Source: Burkholderiales bacterium
GTDB taxonomy: Bacteria > Pseudomonadota > Gammaproteobacteria > Burkholderiales > Casimicrobiaceae
Length of the DNA: 64,000 nucleotides
NCBI GenBank assembly: GCA_016790165.1
Contig: JAEUPL010000026.1
Coordinates: 33,325-97,324 of the forward strand
Direction of reading: 5' to 3'
In this document: piece after piece, positions 8,995-19,505 of the stretch
Numbering within the stretch: the first letter of the stretch is position 1
Layout of the letters: the number at the start of each line of letters is the position of its first letter
Notes under the pieces: model-generated
What the model saw: only the letters and a program-made list of their open reading frames with translations
Databases searched by the model: none
What the model was told of the DNA's origin: nothing
Made by a program: the position numbers and the translations under genes

Positions 8995-10488
8995 TCAATC
9001 CGGCGCGTTGCGCCGGCTGCTGCGCTGCGCCTCCTGCACCTCGCGCTTGATTTCGCGCGCGCGCGCTTCGACGTAACTCGCTTCGTAGTAGTCGCCGTCG
9101 GCTGCCTTGGCCGCCAACTCGAACTGGTCAAGCGCGCCACGCAGGTTGCCCATGCGCGCGTACTGCTCACCGAGAAAGCGATGCTGCTTCATTTTCAGGC
9201 CGGATTCCGCGCTGGCCCGGGCGGCGAGATCGAGAAGCTGCACGTCATCAGGGCGTCTGCCGAGGCTCTTCTCCAGCGCCAGAAGCGCACGTTTGGGCTC
9301 CTTTGCGCGCAGCAACACTTCCGGCAGGTCGTAGTGCAGCTGCCAGTGGTTCGGAAAGTCCGCCAGCGCGCGCTCGAAGTGACGCACGGCGGCCGGAATC
9401 TCGTCGTTCTGTATCAGCAGCTGCCCCATCATGGCGGCGATCATCGGATGCTTCACGCGCGCCGCATCCAGCACCGCCAGCTCGCGCTTGCCGCGCTCAA
9501 AATCACGTGTCCGCAACAACGCGGCGGCCAGACCGTAGCGTGTTGCGGCTTCCGATGCGAATTTGCGTTCGGCAAGTGCTGCTTCAAAAAAAGTCACGGC
9601 CGTTCGCGGTTCACCGACGTAGCTGCGCAGCAGCGCCCGCACGTAGTGAAAATCTTCGCTTTCCTTCGCCAGCTTGAACTCTCCGACACCGCTCAGCCGT
9701 GAGCGCGCGTCCGCGATGCGTTCGACAGTCACCGGGTGCGTGCGCATGTAGCCAGGCACCACGCCCGTGTCGGTCAGTGACGTGGAACGTTGCAGGCGCT
9801 CCATGAACGTTCCCATCGCCCCCGGATCGAACTGCGCGCGCGACAGGTACTGGAAGCCGATGCGATCGGCTTCGCGCTCGTTGTCGCGCGAAAAATTAAG
9901 ATAGTTTTGCACCTGTGCTGCCTGCGAACCCAGCAGCACGCCCTGCGCCGCATCCCCCTTGCCGCCCTTGGCTGCAATGACGGCAGCGGCCAGCCCGGCA
10001 ATGCCAATCCACGCGTTCTTGCGCTGGTCGTCCATCATGCGCGCATAGTGCTTTTGCGTCACATGCGCCATTTCGTGCGACAGCACGCTCGCCAGTTCGC
10101 TTTCCGACTGCGTCAGCAACACCAGCCCCATGTTCACGCCAATGTAGCCGCCCGGCATGGCGAAGGCGTTGACGGAGGGATCGCCGAGCGCGAAAAACTC
10201 GAATTTTTCGCGGACGCCGGGGTTGGCGTCCAGGATGCGACGACCCAGGTCATTGAGGTAGCCATTGACTTCCGGGTCGTTCAAATACGCGCCACTCGCG
10301 CGAATTTCGCGCATCGCTTCCTGACCGAGCTTTTTCTCCTGCTGGTCGGTCACCAACGCGCCCGAGCTGTCGCCAAGCTCCGGTAACGGCGATTGCGCGG
10401 CAAGCGGGCCTGCGGCGGCCTGCAGCAATACGAGTGCGACCACCCTCGCCAGCAAGCGGGGTATCGGCGACTTTTTGAGCGTGCGCAT
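8995..10488 (-). CDS. bepA: BepA-like periplasmic M48 metalloprotease with TPR domain
   Basis: Outer-membrane-protein quality-control protease (BepA/YfgC type). The ATG at 10488 gives 497 aa with a signal peptide (residues ~1-31). The zinc-protease motif is [11 protein letters not shown] (HExxH), with the third ligand expected in [10 protein letters not shown]. The C-terminal ~220 residues are helical TPR-like repeats that in E. coli contact the BAM and LPS-assembly machinery. A longer frame begins with TTG six codons upstream and is less likely. It is divergent from moaC. Confidence 0.9.
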   Translation of the reverse strand: MRTLKKSPIPRLLARVVALVLLQAAAGPLAAQSPLPELGDSSGALVTDQQEKKLGQEAMREIRASGAYLNDPEVNGYLNDLGRRILDANPGVREKFEFFALGDPSVNAFAMPGGYIGVNMGLVLLTQSESELASVLSHEMAHVTQKHYARMMDDQRKNAWIGIAGLAAAVIAAKGGKGDAAQGVLLGSQAAQVQNYLNFSRDNEREADRIGFQYLSRAQFDPGAMGTFMERLQRSTSLTDTGVVPGYMRTHPVTVERIADARSRLSGVGEFKLAKESEDFHYVRALLRSYVGEPRTAVTFFEAALAERKFASEAATRYGLAAALLRTRDFERGKRELAVLDAARVKHPMIAAMMGQLLIQNDEIPAAVRHFERALADFPNHWQLHYDLPEVLLRAKEPKRALLALEKSLGRRPDDVQLLDLAARASAESGLKMKQHRFLGEQYARMGNLRGALDQFELAAKAADGDYYEASYVEARAREIKREVQEAQRSSRRNAPD

Positions 10489-10569
10489 CTTGCTAAGATA
10501 GCCCAAAACCGCTTCGGGTTCCCGCGCACAGCGTGCGGGCGTGCCGCCCTTCTACCTCTGACTGTCCTT

Positions 10570-11064
10570 ATGAGTGATCCCTTGCAAGCGCTGACCCACT
10601 TCGACGCCGGCGGTCAGGCGCACATGGTCGACGTGGGCAACAAGGCGGAAACAAAACGCGTCGCCCGGGCGACGGGTCGGATCGTCATGCAGGCCGCGAC
10701 ACTCGCATTGATTGTCGCGGGCAATCACAAGAAGGGCGATGTGCTCGGCATTGCGCGTCTGGCGGCGATTCAGGGCGCCAAACGCTGCGCCGATTTGATT
10801 CCGCTGGCGCATCCCATTGCGTTAACCCGCGTCGCCGTCGACTTCGCGATCGACGACGCGGGTGGGGCGGTGGACATTGACGTCACCGCCGAGACCGTCG
10901 GCCGCACGGGCGTGGAGATGGAGGCGCTAACCGCGGCCAGCGTGGGCCTGCTGACCATCTACGACATGTGCAAGGCCGTGGACCGTGGCATGACCATCAC
11001 GGCGGTGCGCCTGCTCGAAAAGCTGGGCGGCAAGAGCGGGCATTGGCAGGCGACGGGCGATTGA
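10570..11064 (+). CDS. moaC: Cyclic pyranopterin monophosphate synthase MoaC
   Basis: Second step of molybdenum cofactor synthesis, converting the MoaA product to cyclic pyranopterin monophosphate. The 164 aa carry the family hallmarks [30 protein letters not shown], and the active-site region [22 protein letters not shown]. The ATG at 10570 matches the conserved N-terminus. The stop overlaps a possible TTG start of comEC. Together with msrP it indicates Mo-enzyme use. Confidence 0.96.
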   Translation: MSDPLQALTHFDAGGQAHMVDVGNKAETKRVARATGRIVMQAATLALIVAGNHKKGDVLGIARLAAIQGAKRCADLIPLAHPIALTRVAVDFAIDDAGGAVDIDVTAETVGRTGVEMEALTAASVGLLTIYDMCKAVDRGMTITAVRLLEKLGGKSGHWQATGD

Positions 11065-13505
11065 CCGACGCAGCGCGGCCACGTCGCGCCGTGTCGACGC
11101 TGGCCGTACTGGCCGCCTTCGTGGTCGCGGCGGGAGCCGCGCAACTGGTCCCGACCTTGCCTCCACGCATGTGGAGCGCCACGCTGCTCGCAACTTGTGC
11201 GGCGCTCAGTGTCTTTCTGGTTGCGCGGCGGCAACAGACGCCGTGGCTCGTCAGCGTGTTACTGGCCAGCCTGCTCGCCGTGAGCTACGTGTTTTGGCGC
11301 GCTGATCTGCGTCTCGCCGATGAACTGCCAACGGCGTGGGAAGGGCGCGATATCGAACTGATCGGCGTGGTCGATGAGCTGCCGCAGCGTGACGCGCAGG
11401 GCGTTCGTTTCGCGTTCGCGGTCGAACGTGTACTGACGACTGGGGCACCCGTGCCGCCGCGCGTGGCGTTGGGGTGGTACCGCGCCACGGTCAAGGAATT
11501 GCAGGGCGAACCGTTGCCGGACATTCACGCTGGCGAACGCTGGCAGTTGACCGTGCGGCTCAAGCGACCGCATGGCTACGCCAATCCGGCCGGGTTTGAC
11601 GTCGAAGCCTGGCTGCTGGAAAACGGTTTGCGCGCCACCGGCAGCGTGCGCGGCGACGAGCCAAACCGGCGTCTCGCGGCGAACGCAGGGCGCGCAATTG
11701 ACCACATCAACGGCCTGCGCGACCGGCTGCGTGAGCGGATGCAGCGTGCCCTCGCCGACGCGCGCTATGGTGGCGTGCTGATCGCACTCGCGTTGGGCGA
11801 CCAGCGCGCGATCGCTGAGTCCGACTGGGCGCTGTTCAACGCCACCGCCGTGTCGCATCTGCTCTCGATCAGTGGCGCGCACGTCACGCTGTTCGCCGCG
11901 TGGGCCGGCTGGCTGGCCTTCGCGTGGTGGCGTCGCGCGCCAAGCCTGGTGGCGCGCATGCCGGCGCAACAGGCCGCCGCGCTGGTGGCTGCGGTGGTCG
12001 CGCTGGCCTACGCCACACTCGCCGGGTTCGCGGTGCCGGCGCAGCGCACCTGCTACATGCTGCTCACGGCAGCGCTTGCGATGTCGCTGCGGCGAATTCT
12101 CTCGCCGTGGTTGATCCTCGCATGGTCGGCGGTGGTGGTGACGGTGCTTGATCCGTGGGCGGCGCTCTCGGTGGGCTTCTGGTTTTCGTTTGGCGCCGTC
12201 GCGTTTCTGCTGTTCGTCACGGTCGGTCGTGTCGGCGCGCGGCCGTGGTGGCACACTGTGCTGGTGACGCAGGCCGCAGTCACCATCGGGCTCGCGCCGT
12301 TGTCTCTGGCGTTCTTTCAACAGGTGTCGCTGGTGGGGCCACTGGCCAATGCGGTGGCGATTCCGCTGGTGACCATGCTGGTGGTGCCACTGACGTTGCT
12401 GTGGCTGGCGGTGCCCGTCGACGCGCTGCTGCATGCCGCGCACCAGCTCATTCTGTGGCTCGCCCAGGGGCTGCAGGGGCTGCTCACCTTGCCCGCGCCG
12501 CTCTGGGTGCAGCACGCACCGCCCTGGTGGACCGTGGCGCTGGCGATCGCCGGTTCGCTCTGGATGCTTGCGCCACGCGGCTGGCCACACCGCTGGCTCG
12601 GTGCGGCGTGGTGCCTGCCACTGTTGACGGTCACCCCCGCCGCGCCGAACGACGGCGAGTTTCGCTTGACCGTGCTCGACATCGGGCAGGGCACGGCGGC
12701 CGTCGTGCAAACCGCACGGCACACGCTGGTGTATGACACGGGGCCGCGGTGGACCGACAGCACCGATGCTGGCTCGCGCCTCATCGCGCCCTTCCTGCGC
12801 GCGAGCGGTGCCGCGCGCATTCACGGGCTCGTGGTGAGCCATCTCGACATCGACCACAGCGGCGGTGCGCGCTCGCTGCTCGGCGCGCTGCCCGTGGACT
12901 GGATGCTGACTTCGATATTTGCTGGTAACGACATCGTCACCACCGCCGCCAAACGTGGCACGACGCCCTATGCCTGCGTCGCGGGCCAGCGCTGGATATG
13001 GGACGGTGTGCGCTTCGACGTGCTGCACCCCACCGTGGAGGCGTATGGCAATGAGCGAGTCAAAACCAATGATCGCTCCTGTGTGATCAAGGTCAGCACG
13101 AACTCGTTCAGTGTGCTGCTCACGGCCGACATCGAAGCGCTGAGTGAGCGTGACCTCGTCGCGCGCGACGCGGAGCGTTCGCAGGCAGGCCTCGCGTTGC
13201 GCAGCGACGTGCTGCTGATGCCGCACCACGGCAGTTTGACCTCATCCACCCCGGATTTCATCGACGCCGTGGCACCCACGCTGGCGCTGATCAACGCCGG
13301 CTACCGCAACCGCTTCGGCCACCCGCGCGACGCCGTGCTCGCCCGCTACGCCGAGCGCAACATCCCGGTGCTGCGCACCGACTGGCATGGCGCCATCACG
13401 CTCGAATCCACCGATGCGCCGCAATCCGTGCGCAAGATGCGCGACGCGCGGCAGCGCTATTGGACGGACCGCCCTGATCCCAAGGACCGGCGACCGATGG
13501 AGTAA
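11061..13505 (+). CDS. comEC: ComEC/Rec2 DNA-uptake channel protein
   Basis: Inner-membrane channel that carries single-stranded transforming DNA into the cytoplasm. Order: N-terminal hydrophobic region and DUF4131-type soluble domain, the multi-helix Competence domain (with [15 protein letters not shown]), and a C-terminal metallo-beta-lactamase-like domain with [10 protein letters not shown] and [12 protein letters not shown]. The TTG at 11061 overlaps the moaC stop (TTGA) and yields about 814 aa. GTG at 11091 or an ATG further in are alternatives. The competence gene comM at 26431 is broken, so the transformation pathway in this strain may be impaired. Confidence 0.92.
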   Translation: MTDAARPRRAVSTLAVLAAFVVAAGAAQLVPTLPPRMWSATLLATCAALSVFLVARRQQTPWLVSVLLASLLAVSYVFWRADLRLADELPTAWEGRDIELIGVVDELPQRDAQGVRFAFAVERVLTTGAPVPPRVALGWYRATVKELQGEPLPDIHAGERWQLTVRLKRPHGYANPAGFDVEAWLLENGLRATGSVRGDEPNRRLAANAGRAIDHINGLRDRLRERMQRALADARYGGVLIALALGDQRAIAESDWALFNATAVSHLLSISGAHVTLFAAWAGWLAFAWWRRAPSLVARMPAQQAAALVAAVVALAYATLAGFAVPAQRTCYMLLTAALAMSLRRILSPWLILAWSAVVVTVLDPWAALSVGFWFSFGAVAFLLFVTVGRVGARPWWHTVLVTQAAVTIGLAPLSLAFFQQVSLVGPLANAVAIPLVTMLVVPLTLLWLAVPVDALLHAAHQLILWLAQGLQGLLTLPAPLWVQHAPPWWTVALAIAGSLWMLAPRGWPHRWLGAAWCLPLLTVTPAAPNDGEFRLTVLDIGQGTAAVVQTARHTLVYDTGPRWTDSTDAGSRLIAPFLRASGAARIHGLVVSHLDIDHSGGARSLLGALPVDWMLTSIFAGNDIVTTAAKRGTTPYACVAGQRWIWDGVRFDVLHPTVEAYGNERVKTNDRSCVIKVSTNSFSVLLTADIEALSERDLVARDAERSQAGLALRSDVLLMPHHGSLTSSTPDFIDAVAPTLALINAGYRNRFGHPRDAVLARYAERNIPVLRTDWHGAITLESTDAPQSVRKMRDARQRYWTDRPDPKDRRPME

Positions 13506-13526
13506 CGCGTTGCCAGAAGCGGCGAA

Positions 13527-13718
13527 CTACGCACCACGCTTCACGTTCTTCGCCAGCGTTTTGAAGCGTTCACCATCCGCCTGCACGACGGTGATCGTGA
13601 CTGCGCCAGTCTTGCTCGTGTTCATGTCGCGAACGACGCCGGACTTACCCTTGTGCGTCCCAGCGATCACCATGCAGGCGTCGCCGTCCTTGATCGGCGC
13701 ATTGGTCTTCGCGGGCAT
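13527..13718 (-). CDS. Small KOW-domain protein
   Basis: 63 aa beginning MPAKTNAPIKDGDACMV. The segment VIAGTHKGKSGVVRDM is a KOW motif like that of ribosomal protein L24 and NusG C-termini, implying RNA or ribosomal-protein binding. The ATG at 13718 is chosen because a GGAG-type site precedes it and the N-terminus is compact. It is much shorter than L24, so it is a stand-alone KOW protein of unknown role. It converges with comEC. Confidence 0.75.
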   Translation of the reverse strand: MPAKTNAPIKDGDACMVIAGTHKGKSGVVRDMNTSKTGAVTITVVQADGERFKTLAKNVKRGA

Positions 13719-13753
13719 GGAATGGCTCCTGATTTGAAGTTGCGAACGAAGGA

Positions 13754-14101
13754 CTATCCCTGCGCCTTTTTCACGAATTCCGACTTCAGCTTCATCGGCC
13801 CGAAGCCCTCGATCTTGCAATCAATGTTGTGATCGCCCTCAACCAGCCGGATGTTGCGCACCTTCGTCCCGGCCTTCAGCGCCGAACTCGCGCCCTTCAC
13901 CTTCAAGTCCTTCGTGATCGTCACCGAATCCCCATCGGCCAGCACGTTCCCCACCGCATCCTGATGCACCACTGCTTCATCCGCAGCAGGCGAAGCATCG
14001 TCAGCGGACCACTCGTGACCGCATTCCGGGCAGACGAACAGCGCGCCGTCCTCGTAGGTCAGACTGGAATTGCAGGTGGGGCAGTCGGGGAGATGGGTCA
14101 T
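13754..14101 (-). CDS. yjdM: YjdM/PhnA family zinc-ribbon protein
   Basis: 115 aa with an N-terminal zinc ribbon ([28 protein letters not shown]: two CxxC pairs) and the conserved C-terminal PhnA domain ([40 protein letters not shown]). The family is widespread. The old link to phosphonate metabolism is not supported, and no phn genes are nearby. Function is unknown; a small cytosolic protein is likely. Confidence 0.9.
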   Translation of the reverse strand: MTHLPDCPTCNSSLTYEDGALFVCPECGHEWSADDASPAADEAVVHQDAVGNVLADGDSVTITKDLKVKGASSALKAGTKVRNIRLVEGDHNIDCKIEGFGPMKLKSEFVKKAQG

Positions 14102-14202
14102 GGTTGTATTCGCATGTGCGGCGGTGGTTGAGCGGGTTCAACGTTGGAAGTGAGCGGCGGCGCGCCGCAGGCGCGGAGTCCGTTCGACTTACTGGTTGGG
14201 CG

Positions 14203-14664
14203 TCATTTGTCACCCTTCGCGGAGTTATGACTTCGACAAAGAAAGCGAAGATTGCTTAGTTCATCGGTGCCGCCCTTTGAAAGCGGAACAATGTGGTCAA
14301 TGGTGAGATCGCTAGTGACCTTGCGGTCAGGCTCGGCACACACATATCCGTCGCGCTGTATGAGGGCGAGTTCGATTTCGGGCCGTCGAAGACTGAACTC
14401 GCGCCTACGGATGGCTGATAACTCGCGCTTCTTTAGCACTGAAGCTATTTTCACTTGACCGTCGTCGTATGCCTCAAGAAACTCTTCGATTGAATCGAAG
14501 TTTCTCGTGCCTCCGCAGTGTGTTTCAATCAGGAAAGGGTGACCCGAAAGCACAGTCATTTTCCGAACGGAGTCAAGAACCTTAGCGTCGTCGTGTGTGT
14601 TCACCCATTTCGCTGAAAGAACTACTTCGCCTGGGCCAATTAGACCTTCCTCGCAACTAATCAC
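14203..14664 (-). CDS. HNH endonuclease family protein
   Basis: The C-terminal half holds an HNH nuclease module: YVCAEP, then LTIDHIVPLSKGG, NLRFLCRSHNSAKGDK, with the metal-binding D-H pair, central Asn, and closing Cys-x-x-His. The N-terminal ~90 residues are of unknown type. The GTG at 14664 follows AGGAG at 8 bases; an ATG nine codons upstream lacks a ribosome site. It is AT-richer than its neighbours, suggesting acquisition. It could be a solitary defence or homing-type nuclease; the target is unknown. Confidence 0.78.
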   Translation of the reverse strand: MISCEEGLIGPGEVVLSAKWVNTHDDAKVLDSVRKMTVLSGHPFLIETHCGGTRNFDSIEEFLEAYDDGQVKIASVLKKRELSAIRRREFSLRRPEIELALIQRDGYVCAEPDRKVTSDLTIDHIVPLSKGGTDELSNLRFLCRSHNSAKGDK

Positions 14665-14830
14665 ACTTGAATCTCCTATGACGCCTAACATGATTTATGC
14701 GCGCTCGACGCGTATAGCTTTTTGTTCGCACACTTTGCCATTGGTAGAAAAGCATCGTAACGCGATGAAATTACTCGTGAGCCTCAGTTATATCTCGCGG
14801 ACGCGGGTATAACCAGCCGCACAGTTGCAT

Positions 14831-14854
14831 AGCCCGGATGCTCGCATCCGGGCT
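14831..14854. repeat. Extragenic palindrome
   Basis: AGCCCGGATG and CATCCGGGCT form a perfect 10-bp stem around CTCG. The sequence class 'agcccggatg...catccgggct' is a common proteobacterial REP-like element. It lies in the 622-base gap 14692-15313, in which I see no convincing gene. Confidence 0.6.
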
Positions 14855-15069
14855 CCCGTAGCCCTCATCGCGAAGCGATCTTTTGTCTGGGTTCGACGCC
14901 CCTTCAGCCCGCGCCGATGAGCGCAGTGTTTCGCGGTCCAAGATGCGTTGTCGTCGTGTGCTGGCGATGCGTCAACATCGCGTCCGCACGACGCGAAATC
15001 AAAAACACCGCGCATCCCGCGAAACGCGAGCACCGGAGGAAGCAGCGGGGTGCGGGGCGAGCGCTTTTG

Positions 15070-15099
15070 GTCACTTTTGCCGCGATTGGCGAAAGTGAC
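15070..15099. repeat. Inverted repeat GTCACTTTTGCC / GGCGAAAGTGAC
   Basis: A 12-bp stem with one mismatch and a 6-base loop, in the same long gap. Similar 'tggtcacttttg...aaagtgac' hairpins recur in proteobacterial intergenic DNA. Function is unknown. Confidence 0.5.
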
Positions 15100-15179
15100 T
15101 GGCCCCGCGCGGCCATAGAGCGCGCTGGTAGCTACACGAAACACGTCTGCTCGGAACGCAACCGTCACCCTCTCCCCAA

Positions 15180-15204
15180 CCCCTCTCCCCTCAAGGGAGA
15201 GGGG
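15180..15204. repeat. Inverted repeat CCCCTCTCCC / GGGAGAGGGG
   Basis: A perfect 10-bp stem with loop CTCAA, preceded by the direct echo CCCTCTCCCCAA. This is a frequent extragenic hairpin in Xanthomonas and Burkholderiales-type genomes. It lies about 110 bases past the end of the leftward aspartoacylase-like gene and could also act in termination, although no T-run follows. Confidence 0.5.
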
Positions 15205-15313
15205 CTAGAGAGTGCATTCCTGGTTCGATCCTTCGTCAAGGTCAGGGTCAACACGAACGGACGGGGTTCAGCGCTCCAAGAGGCAGGTTCCCCACTCACT
15301 GAACAACGGCGCC

Positions 15314-16276
15314 TCACCCCTCCCGAAACGCCCCCACCCGCACCGCAGTCTGCCCCACTTTGGGCTGCGGCACCGGCATCACGAGCACCGCATTGGCGTG
15401 CTGCGTGCGCACCTCGCGCTCGCCGTCGATCGCGAGCAGCGTGCCAGCCTCGGCGATCACTTCGAGCCCTTGCGCGTTGTGAATCCAGCGGAATGCGGGG
15501 CTCTGCACGGTGACCACCTGCGTGATGTCGATAACTTTCTGCGCCGTGGTGGGTGGCGTGCCGGGCACACCGCGGGTTGCCAGCCACGCGACGTCGAGCA
15601 TGCCAAAGTGCGCCAGAAAACGCAGCGTCGCCTGCATTGCCACGTCGGCGACTGCGGCCTCCCAGTGCTGGCCGCATTCGACGAGCAATGCGGTCTTTGG
15701 GCTGGCCGGATCGCCGAAACCCGTGTAGTCGCGCAGCCGCTTGCCAGCGGCGTGGCCGGAATCAACCAGTGCGTGCGGTGGCACGCCGACGGCGTTGGCA
15801 AGGGCGAGCCCCTTCGCGGTGTCACCCGCGAGTGCGATCGGCGGCGCGGGCTCGAGCATGGAGTGCAGATCAAGCAGGTGATCCACGGTGTCGTAGAACG
15901 GCCGCAGTTGGCGCGCGCGGCGCAATTCACGCGAGTCGCGCGGGCCGTCTAGCGTGGCGATGTCCCACAGACGATTGAAGTCTTCGTCCACGCAGCGCGA
16001 CTCGAAGGGCTTCGCCGCATCGAACGCGTGATACGCGTCCACGTTGGCGAACGCAATCGAGAGCGTGCCGCGCGCGGGCTGCAGGCCGCTGGACATTTCG
16101 CGCAACAGCGCATCCGCCGCGATGGCGCCACAGACTTCGTTGCCGTGCACCAGCGCATTCACACACACGTGCGGGCCGGCACTCGTGCCGCGGAACGACC
16201 ACACATAGGGCAGACCGGTGTTGCTGTCGCTCCAGCGACGAATATCGGGGAAGGGCGTTTCGATGCGCGCGTTCAT
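15314..16276 (-). CDS. Succinylglutamate desuccinylase/aspartoacylase family zinc hydrolase
   Basis: M14-like zinc hydrolase of the AstE/AspA group, 320 aa. Visible signatures: the zinc-binding NALVHGNEVCG (HxxE), the DEDFNRLWD segment, the third zinc ligand in LLDLHSML, and the catalytic glutamate in LLVECGQH. The ATG at 16276 follows GGAG at 8 bases; a GTG three codons upstream is less likely. The substrate may be an N-acyl amino acid or peptide. It is divergent from a peptide-type solute-binding protein 72 bases away, so peptide-derived amides are a reasonable guess. Confidence 0.85.
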   Translation of the reverse strand: MNARIETPFPDIRRWSDSNTGLPYVWSFRGTSAGPHVCVNALVHGNEVCGAIAADALLREMSSGLQPARGTLSIAFANVDAYHAFDAAKPFESRCVDEDFNRLWDIATLDGPRDSRELRRARQLRPFYDTVDHLLDLHSMLEPAPPIALAGDTAKGLALANAVGVPPHALVDSGHAAGKRLRDYTGFGDPASPKTALLVECGQHWEAAVADVAMQATLRFLAHFGMLDVAWLATRGVPGTPPTTAQKVIDITQVVTVQSPAFRWIHNAQGLEVIAEAGTLLAIDGEREVRTQHANAVLVMPVPQPKVGQTAVRVGAFREG

Positions 16277-16348
16277 GCTGCGCACTCCGACGGTGCCTCG
16301 GGTATTCTGCGGGTTTGATTGTTGCGCGACGCGCTGCTGGGGAAAGTC

Positions 16349-17932
16349 ATGTCAATCAGGAAACATTTCATGCGACCGATTATGGTCTTGTGCATCGCAG
16401 CAGCGGCCAGTACGGCGCTGTTGGCGCAATCCATCACCATCGGGCTCGGCGGCGACATCACTGCGTTCGACCCGCACTATCACAACGTGGGGCCGAACAA
16501 TGCGGCCACGTCGCACGTGTTTGAGCGCCTGGTGGCGATGGATGAACGGCAGCGGCTCACGCCCGGCCTTGCGCTGTCGTGGAAGGCGATTGATGACCTG
16601 AATTGGGAGTTCAAGCTGCGTCGCGGCGTGAAGTGGCACGATGGCAGCGAGTTCACCGCCGAGGATGCACTGTTCTCGTTTGACCGCGTGCCCAAGGTGC
16701 CCAACTCGCCGTCGTCGTTCTCCACGTACGTGCGGCCCATCAAGAGCGCGAAAGCGACCGATCCCTACACGTTGCTGCTGACCACCGAAAAGCCGCATCC
16801 GCTGCTGCCGAATGATTTGAGCACGGTGTCCATCGTGTCAAAAAAGGCGGCGAGCGGCGCGGCCACCGAGGACTTCAACAGCGGCAAGGCGGCGATTGGG
16901 ACCGGGCCGTACAAGTTTGTGCGATTTGCCAAGGGCGACCGGGTGGAGCTCGCGCGCAACGACGCCTGGTGGGGCGGCAAGACGCCTTGGGAAAAGGCGA
17001 CGCTGCGCATTTTGACCAACGACCCAGCGCGCGTGGCAGCGCTGCTCGCGGGCGATGTGCAGGCCATCGAAAACGTGCCGACGGCGGACATGAGTCGCGT
17101 CAAGTCGGACAAGAATCTCTCCGTGGCGCGCGTCGGCTCGAACCGGCTGATCTATCTGCACCTCGACTCCAACCGCGATGTGTCGCCGTTCGTCACCGAC
17201 AAACAGGGCAAACCGCTGGCCAACAATCCGCTCAAGGACCCGCGCGTGCGCAAGGCGATTTCGCTCGCGCTCAATCGCGACGCCATCGTGAGCCGCGTGA
17301 TGGAAAGCGAAGCCGTCGCCGCCGGCCAGCCGTTGCCGGATGGCTATCCGGGCACGTCGAAGAATCTCAAGCCGGACAAGTTTGACGCGGCACAGGCAAA
17401 AAAATTGCTCTCCGAAGCCGGGTATCCCGACGGCTTTGGCATCACTATCCACGCGCCGAACAACCGCTATGTGAACGACGAGCAGATCGCGCAGGCCGTG
17501 GCGCAGATGCTGACGCGCGCGGGCATTGCCACGAAGGTCGATGCGATGCCTTCATCGGTCTATTTCACTCGCGCGACCAAACTGGATTTCAGTTTGATGT
17601 TGCTCGGCTGGTCGGCCGGCTCGGGAGAAATGTCGGACAGCCTGCGCCCGCTGCTGGGCACGTTCGACGCCAAAAAAGGCTGGGGCAACGCCAACCGGGG
17701 CCGCTACTCGAACGGCAAGTTCGACGCCATGCTTGACGACGCACTGGTCACGATCAACGACGCCAAGCGCGAGGCGCTTCTGGCGCGTGCCACGGAGATC
17801 GCGATGGCCGATCAGGGCATCGTGCCGCTGCACTTCCAGATGAATACCTGGGCGACAAGGAAGAACCTGACCTACACACCGCGCACTGACGAGTACACGC
17901 TGGCATGGATGTTCAAACCGGTGGCGAAGTAG
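16349..17932 (+). CDS. ABC transporter solute-binding protein, SBP_bac_5 (peptide/nickel) type
   Basis: Periplasmic binding protein of the DppA/OppA class, 527 aa. The ATG at 16349 gives a signal peptide ending near LLAQS. Family features are WEFKLRRGVKWHDGSEFTAEDALFSFDRV near the N-terminus and LMLLGWSAGSGEMSDSLRPL near the C-terminus. No permease or ATPase genes lie beside it, so it is an orphan binding protein relying on components elsewhere. The ligand is probably an oligopeptide. Confidence 0.9.
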   Translation: MSIRKHFMRPIMVLCIAAAASTALLAQSITIGLGGDITAFDPHYHNVGPNNAATSHVFERLVAMDERQRLTPGLALSWKAIDDLNWEFKLRRGVKWHDGSEFTAEDALFSFDRVPKVPNSPSSFSTYVRPIKSAKATDPYTLLLTTEKPHPLLPNDLSTVSIVSKKAASGAATEDFNSGKAAIGTGPYKFVRFAKGDRVELARNDAWWGGKTPWEKATLRILTNDPARVAALLAGDVQAIENVPTADMSRVKSDKNLSVARVGSNRLIYLHLDSNRDVSPFVTDKQGKPLANNPLKDPRVRKAISLALNRDAIVSRVMESEAVAAGQPLPDGYPGTSKNLKPDKFDAAQAKKLLSEAGYPDGFGITIHAPNNRYVNDEQIAQAVAQMLTRAGIATKVDAMPSSVYFTRATKLDFSLMLLGWSAGSGEMSDSLRPLLGTFDAKKGWGNANRGRYSNGKFDAMLDDALVTINDAKREALLARATEIAMADQGIVPLHFQMNTWATRKNLTYTPRTDEYTLAWMFKPVAK

Positions 17933-17984
17933 CCGCGGACTTCAATCGGGCACGGGCGCCGCAAACGCAGGCAGGACAGGCAGC

Positions 17985-19433
17985 ATGACCACACACGTCA
18001 TCAATAACCGGCGCGTCGCGGGCGCGAGCGGCGAGTGCATCGACGTGCTTGACCCGAGCGACGGTCAGGTGTTCGCGCAGATCGCGCGCGGTACGGCGCA
18101 CGATATTGGCGTGGCCGTCGCGGCGGCGCGCCGTGCGGCCGATGGCGGCGCGTGGAGTCGTCTGGCGCCCGTGGAGCGCGGTCGTTTGCTGCGCAAGTTG
18201 GGCGACGCGATTGCCGCACATCACGACGAGCTGGCCCTGCTCGAACAACGCGATTGCGGCAAACCGGTGAAGCAGGCGCGTGCCGATGCCACCGCCTGCG
18301 CGCGTTACTTTGAGTTCTACAGCGGCGCTTGCGACAAGCTGCACGGCGACACCATTCCGTACACGCCAGGCTTCGCGGTGATGACGTGGTACGAACCGCA
18401 CGGCGTGACGGGCCACATCATCCCGTGGAACTACCCGATGCAAATATTTGGCCGCTCGGTCGGCGGCGCGCTGGCGGCGGGCAATGCCTGCGTGGTGAAG
18501 CCGGCGGAGGATGCCTGCCTGTCGCTCTTGCGCATCGCCGAACTGGCGGCGGAATGCGGCTTTCCGGAGGGCGCGCTTAACATCGTCACGGGCTATGGCC
18601 ACGAGGCCGGGCAGGCGCTCGCCGATGCGCCGGGCATTGATCACATCTCGTTTACCGGCAGCGCACGCGTGGGAACGATCATCGCGCAGAGCGCCGCAAA
18701 GCGGCATGTGCAGGTGACGCTGGAGCTCGGTGGCAAGAGCCCGCACATCGTGTTCGCCGACGCTGATCTTGATGCCGCTCTGCCGGTGATCATCAACGCC
18801 ATTGTGCAAAACGCCGGGCAGACGTGCAGCGCGGGCTCGCGGCTGCTGGTGCAGGCGAGCGTGTATGAGCGCGTGCTCGCGGCTGTGGGTGAGCGCATTG
18901 CCACGTTGCGGGTCGGCCCGGCGGCGATGGATCTGGACGTCGGCCCGCTGATTCGGGCCAGTCAGCTGGAGCGTGTGAGGGCGTTTCTCGCGCCGTACCG
19001 GCAGGGGGGGGCCGCGGGCCGACTCGTGGCGCAGGGCCGCATCGTGCCGGAGGCGCCCGCGGGCGGTTTCTACGCCGCACCGACGTTGATTGCCGACGTG
19101 GCCGCCGATGCACCGCTCGCCTGCGACGAAGTGTTCGGCCCGGTGCTCGCCGCGATGCCGTTCTCTGATGAAGCCGACGCCGTACGCCTGGCCAACGTCA
19201 CCGACTACGGCCTCGTGGCCGGCGTTTGGACTGAAAACGGCGGGCGCGGCCTGCGCATGGCTCGTGCCCTGAAGAGCGGACAAGTATTCGTCAACAACTA
19301 TGGTGCTGGCGGCGGCGTGGAACTGCCGTTCGGCGGCGTGAAATCGTCAGGCTATGGGCGCGAGAAGGGGTTTGAGGCGCTGTATGGATTCAGTGTGATG
19401 AAGACGGTGGTGGTGCGGTATGGGGGGCAATAG
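17985..19433 (+). CDS. NAD(P)-dependent aldehyde dehydrogenase
   Basis: 482 aa, normal for the superfamily. The oxyanion asparagine lies in IIPWNYPMQ, the general-base glutamate in VTLELGGKSPHIVF, and the catalytic cysteine in NAGQTCSAGSRLLV. The C-terminal ELPFGGVKSSGYGREKGFEAL is typical of betaine- or 4-aminobutyraldehyde-type enzymes, but the substrate cannot be fixed. It follows the solute-binding protein after 52 bases in the same direction and may be co-transcribed. Confidence 0.92.
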   Translation: MTTHVINNRRVAGASGECIDVLDPSDGQVFAQIARGTAHDIGVAVAAARRAADGGAWSRLAPVERGRLLRKLGDAIAAHHDELALLEQRDCGKPVKQARADATACARYFEFYSGACDKLHGDTIPYTPGFAVMTWYEPHGVTGHIIPWNYPMQIFGRSVGGALAAGNACVVKPAEDACLSLLRIAELAAECGFPEGALNIVTGYGHEAGQALADAPGIDHISFTGSARVGTIIAQSAAKRHVQVTLELGGKSPHIVFADADLDAALPVIINAIVQNAGQTCSAGSRLLVQASVYERVLAAVGERIATLRVGPAAMDLDVGPLIRASQLERVRAFLAPYRQGGAAGRLVAQGRIVPEAPAGGFYAAPTLIADVAADAPLACDEVFGPVLAAMPFSDEADAVRLANVTDYGLVAGVWTENGGRGLRMARALKSGQVFVNNYGAGGGVELPFGGVKSSGYGREKGFEALYGFSVMKTVVVRYGGQ

Positions 19434-19505
19434 GGAACTGAACTCTGTTTGCTGAAGGCCTGACGGCAGCTGGTGGTGCACATAAGAGAATCCTCATGAG
19501 GCTCT

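Noticed and set aside
15165-15677. 170-codon leftward frame over the end of the aspartoacylase-like gene
   Set aside because: Its end runs through the extragenic hairpin at 15180-15204 and the rest is a shadow of the aspartoacylase-like frame.
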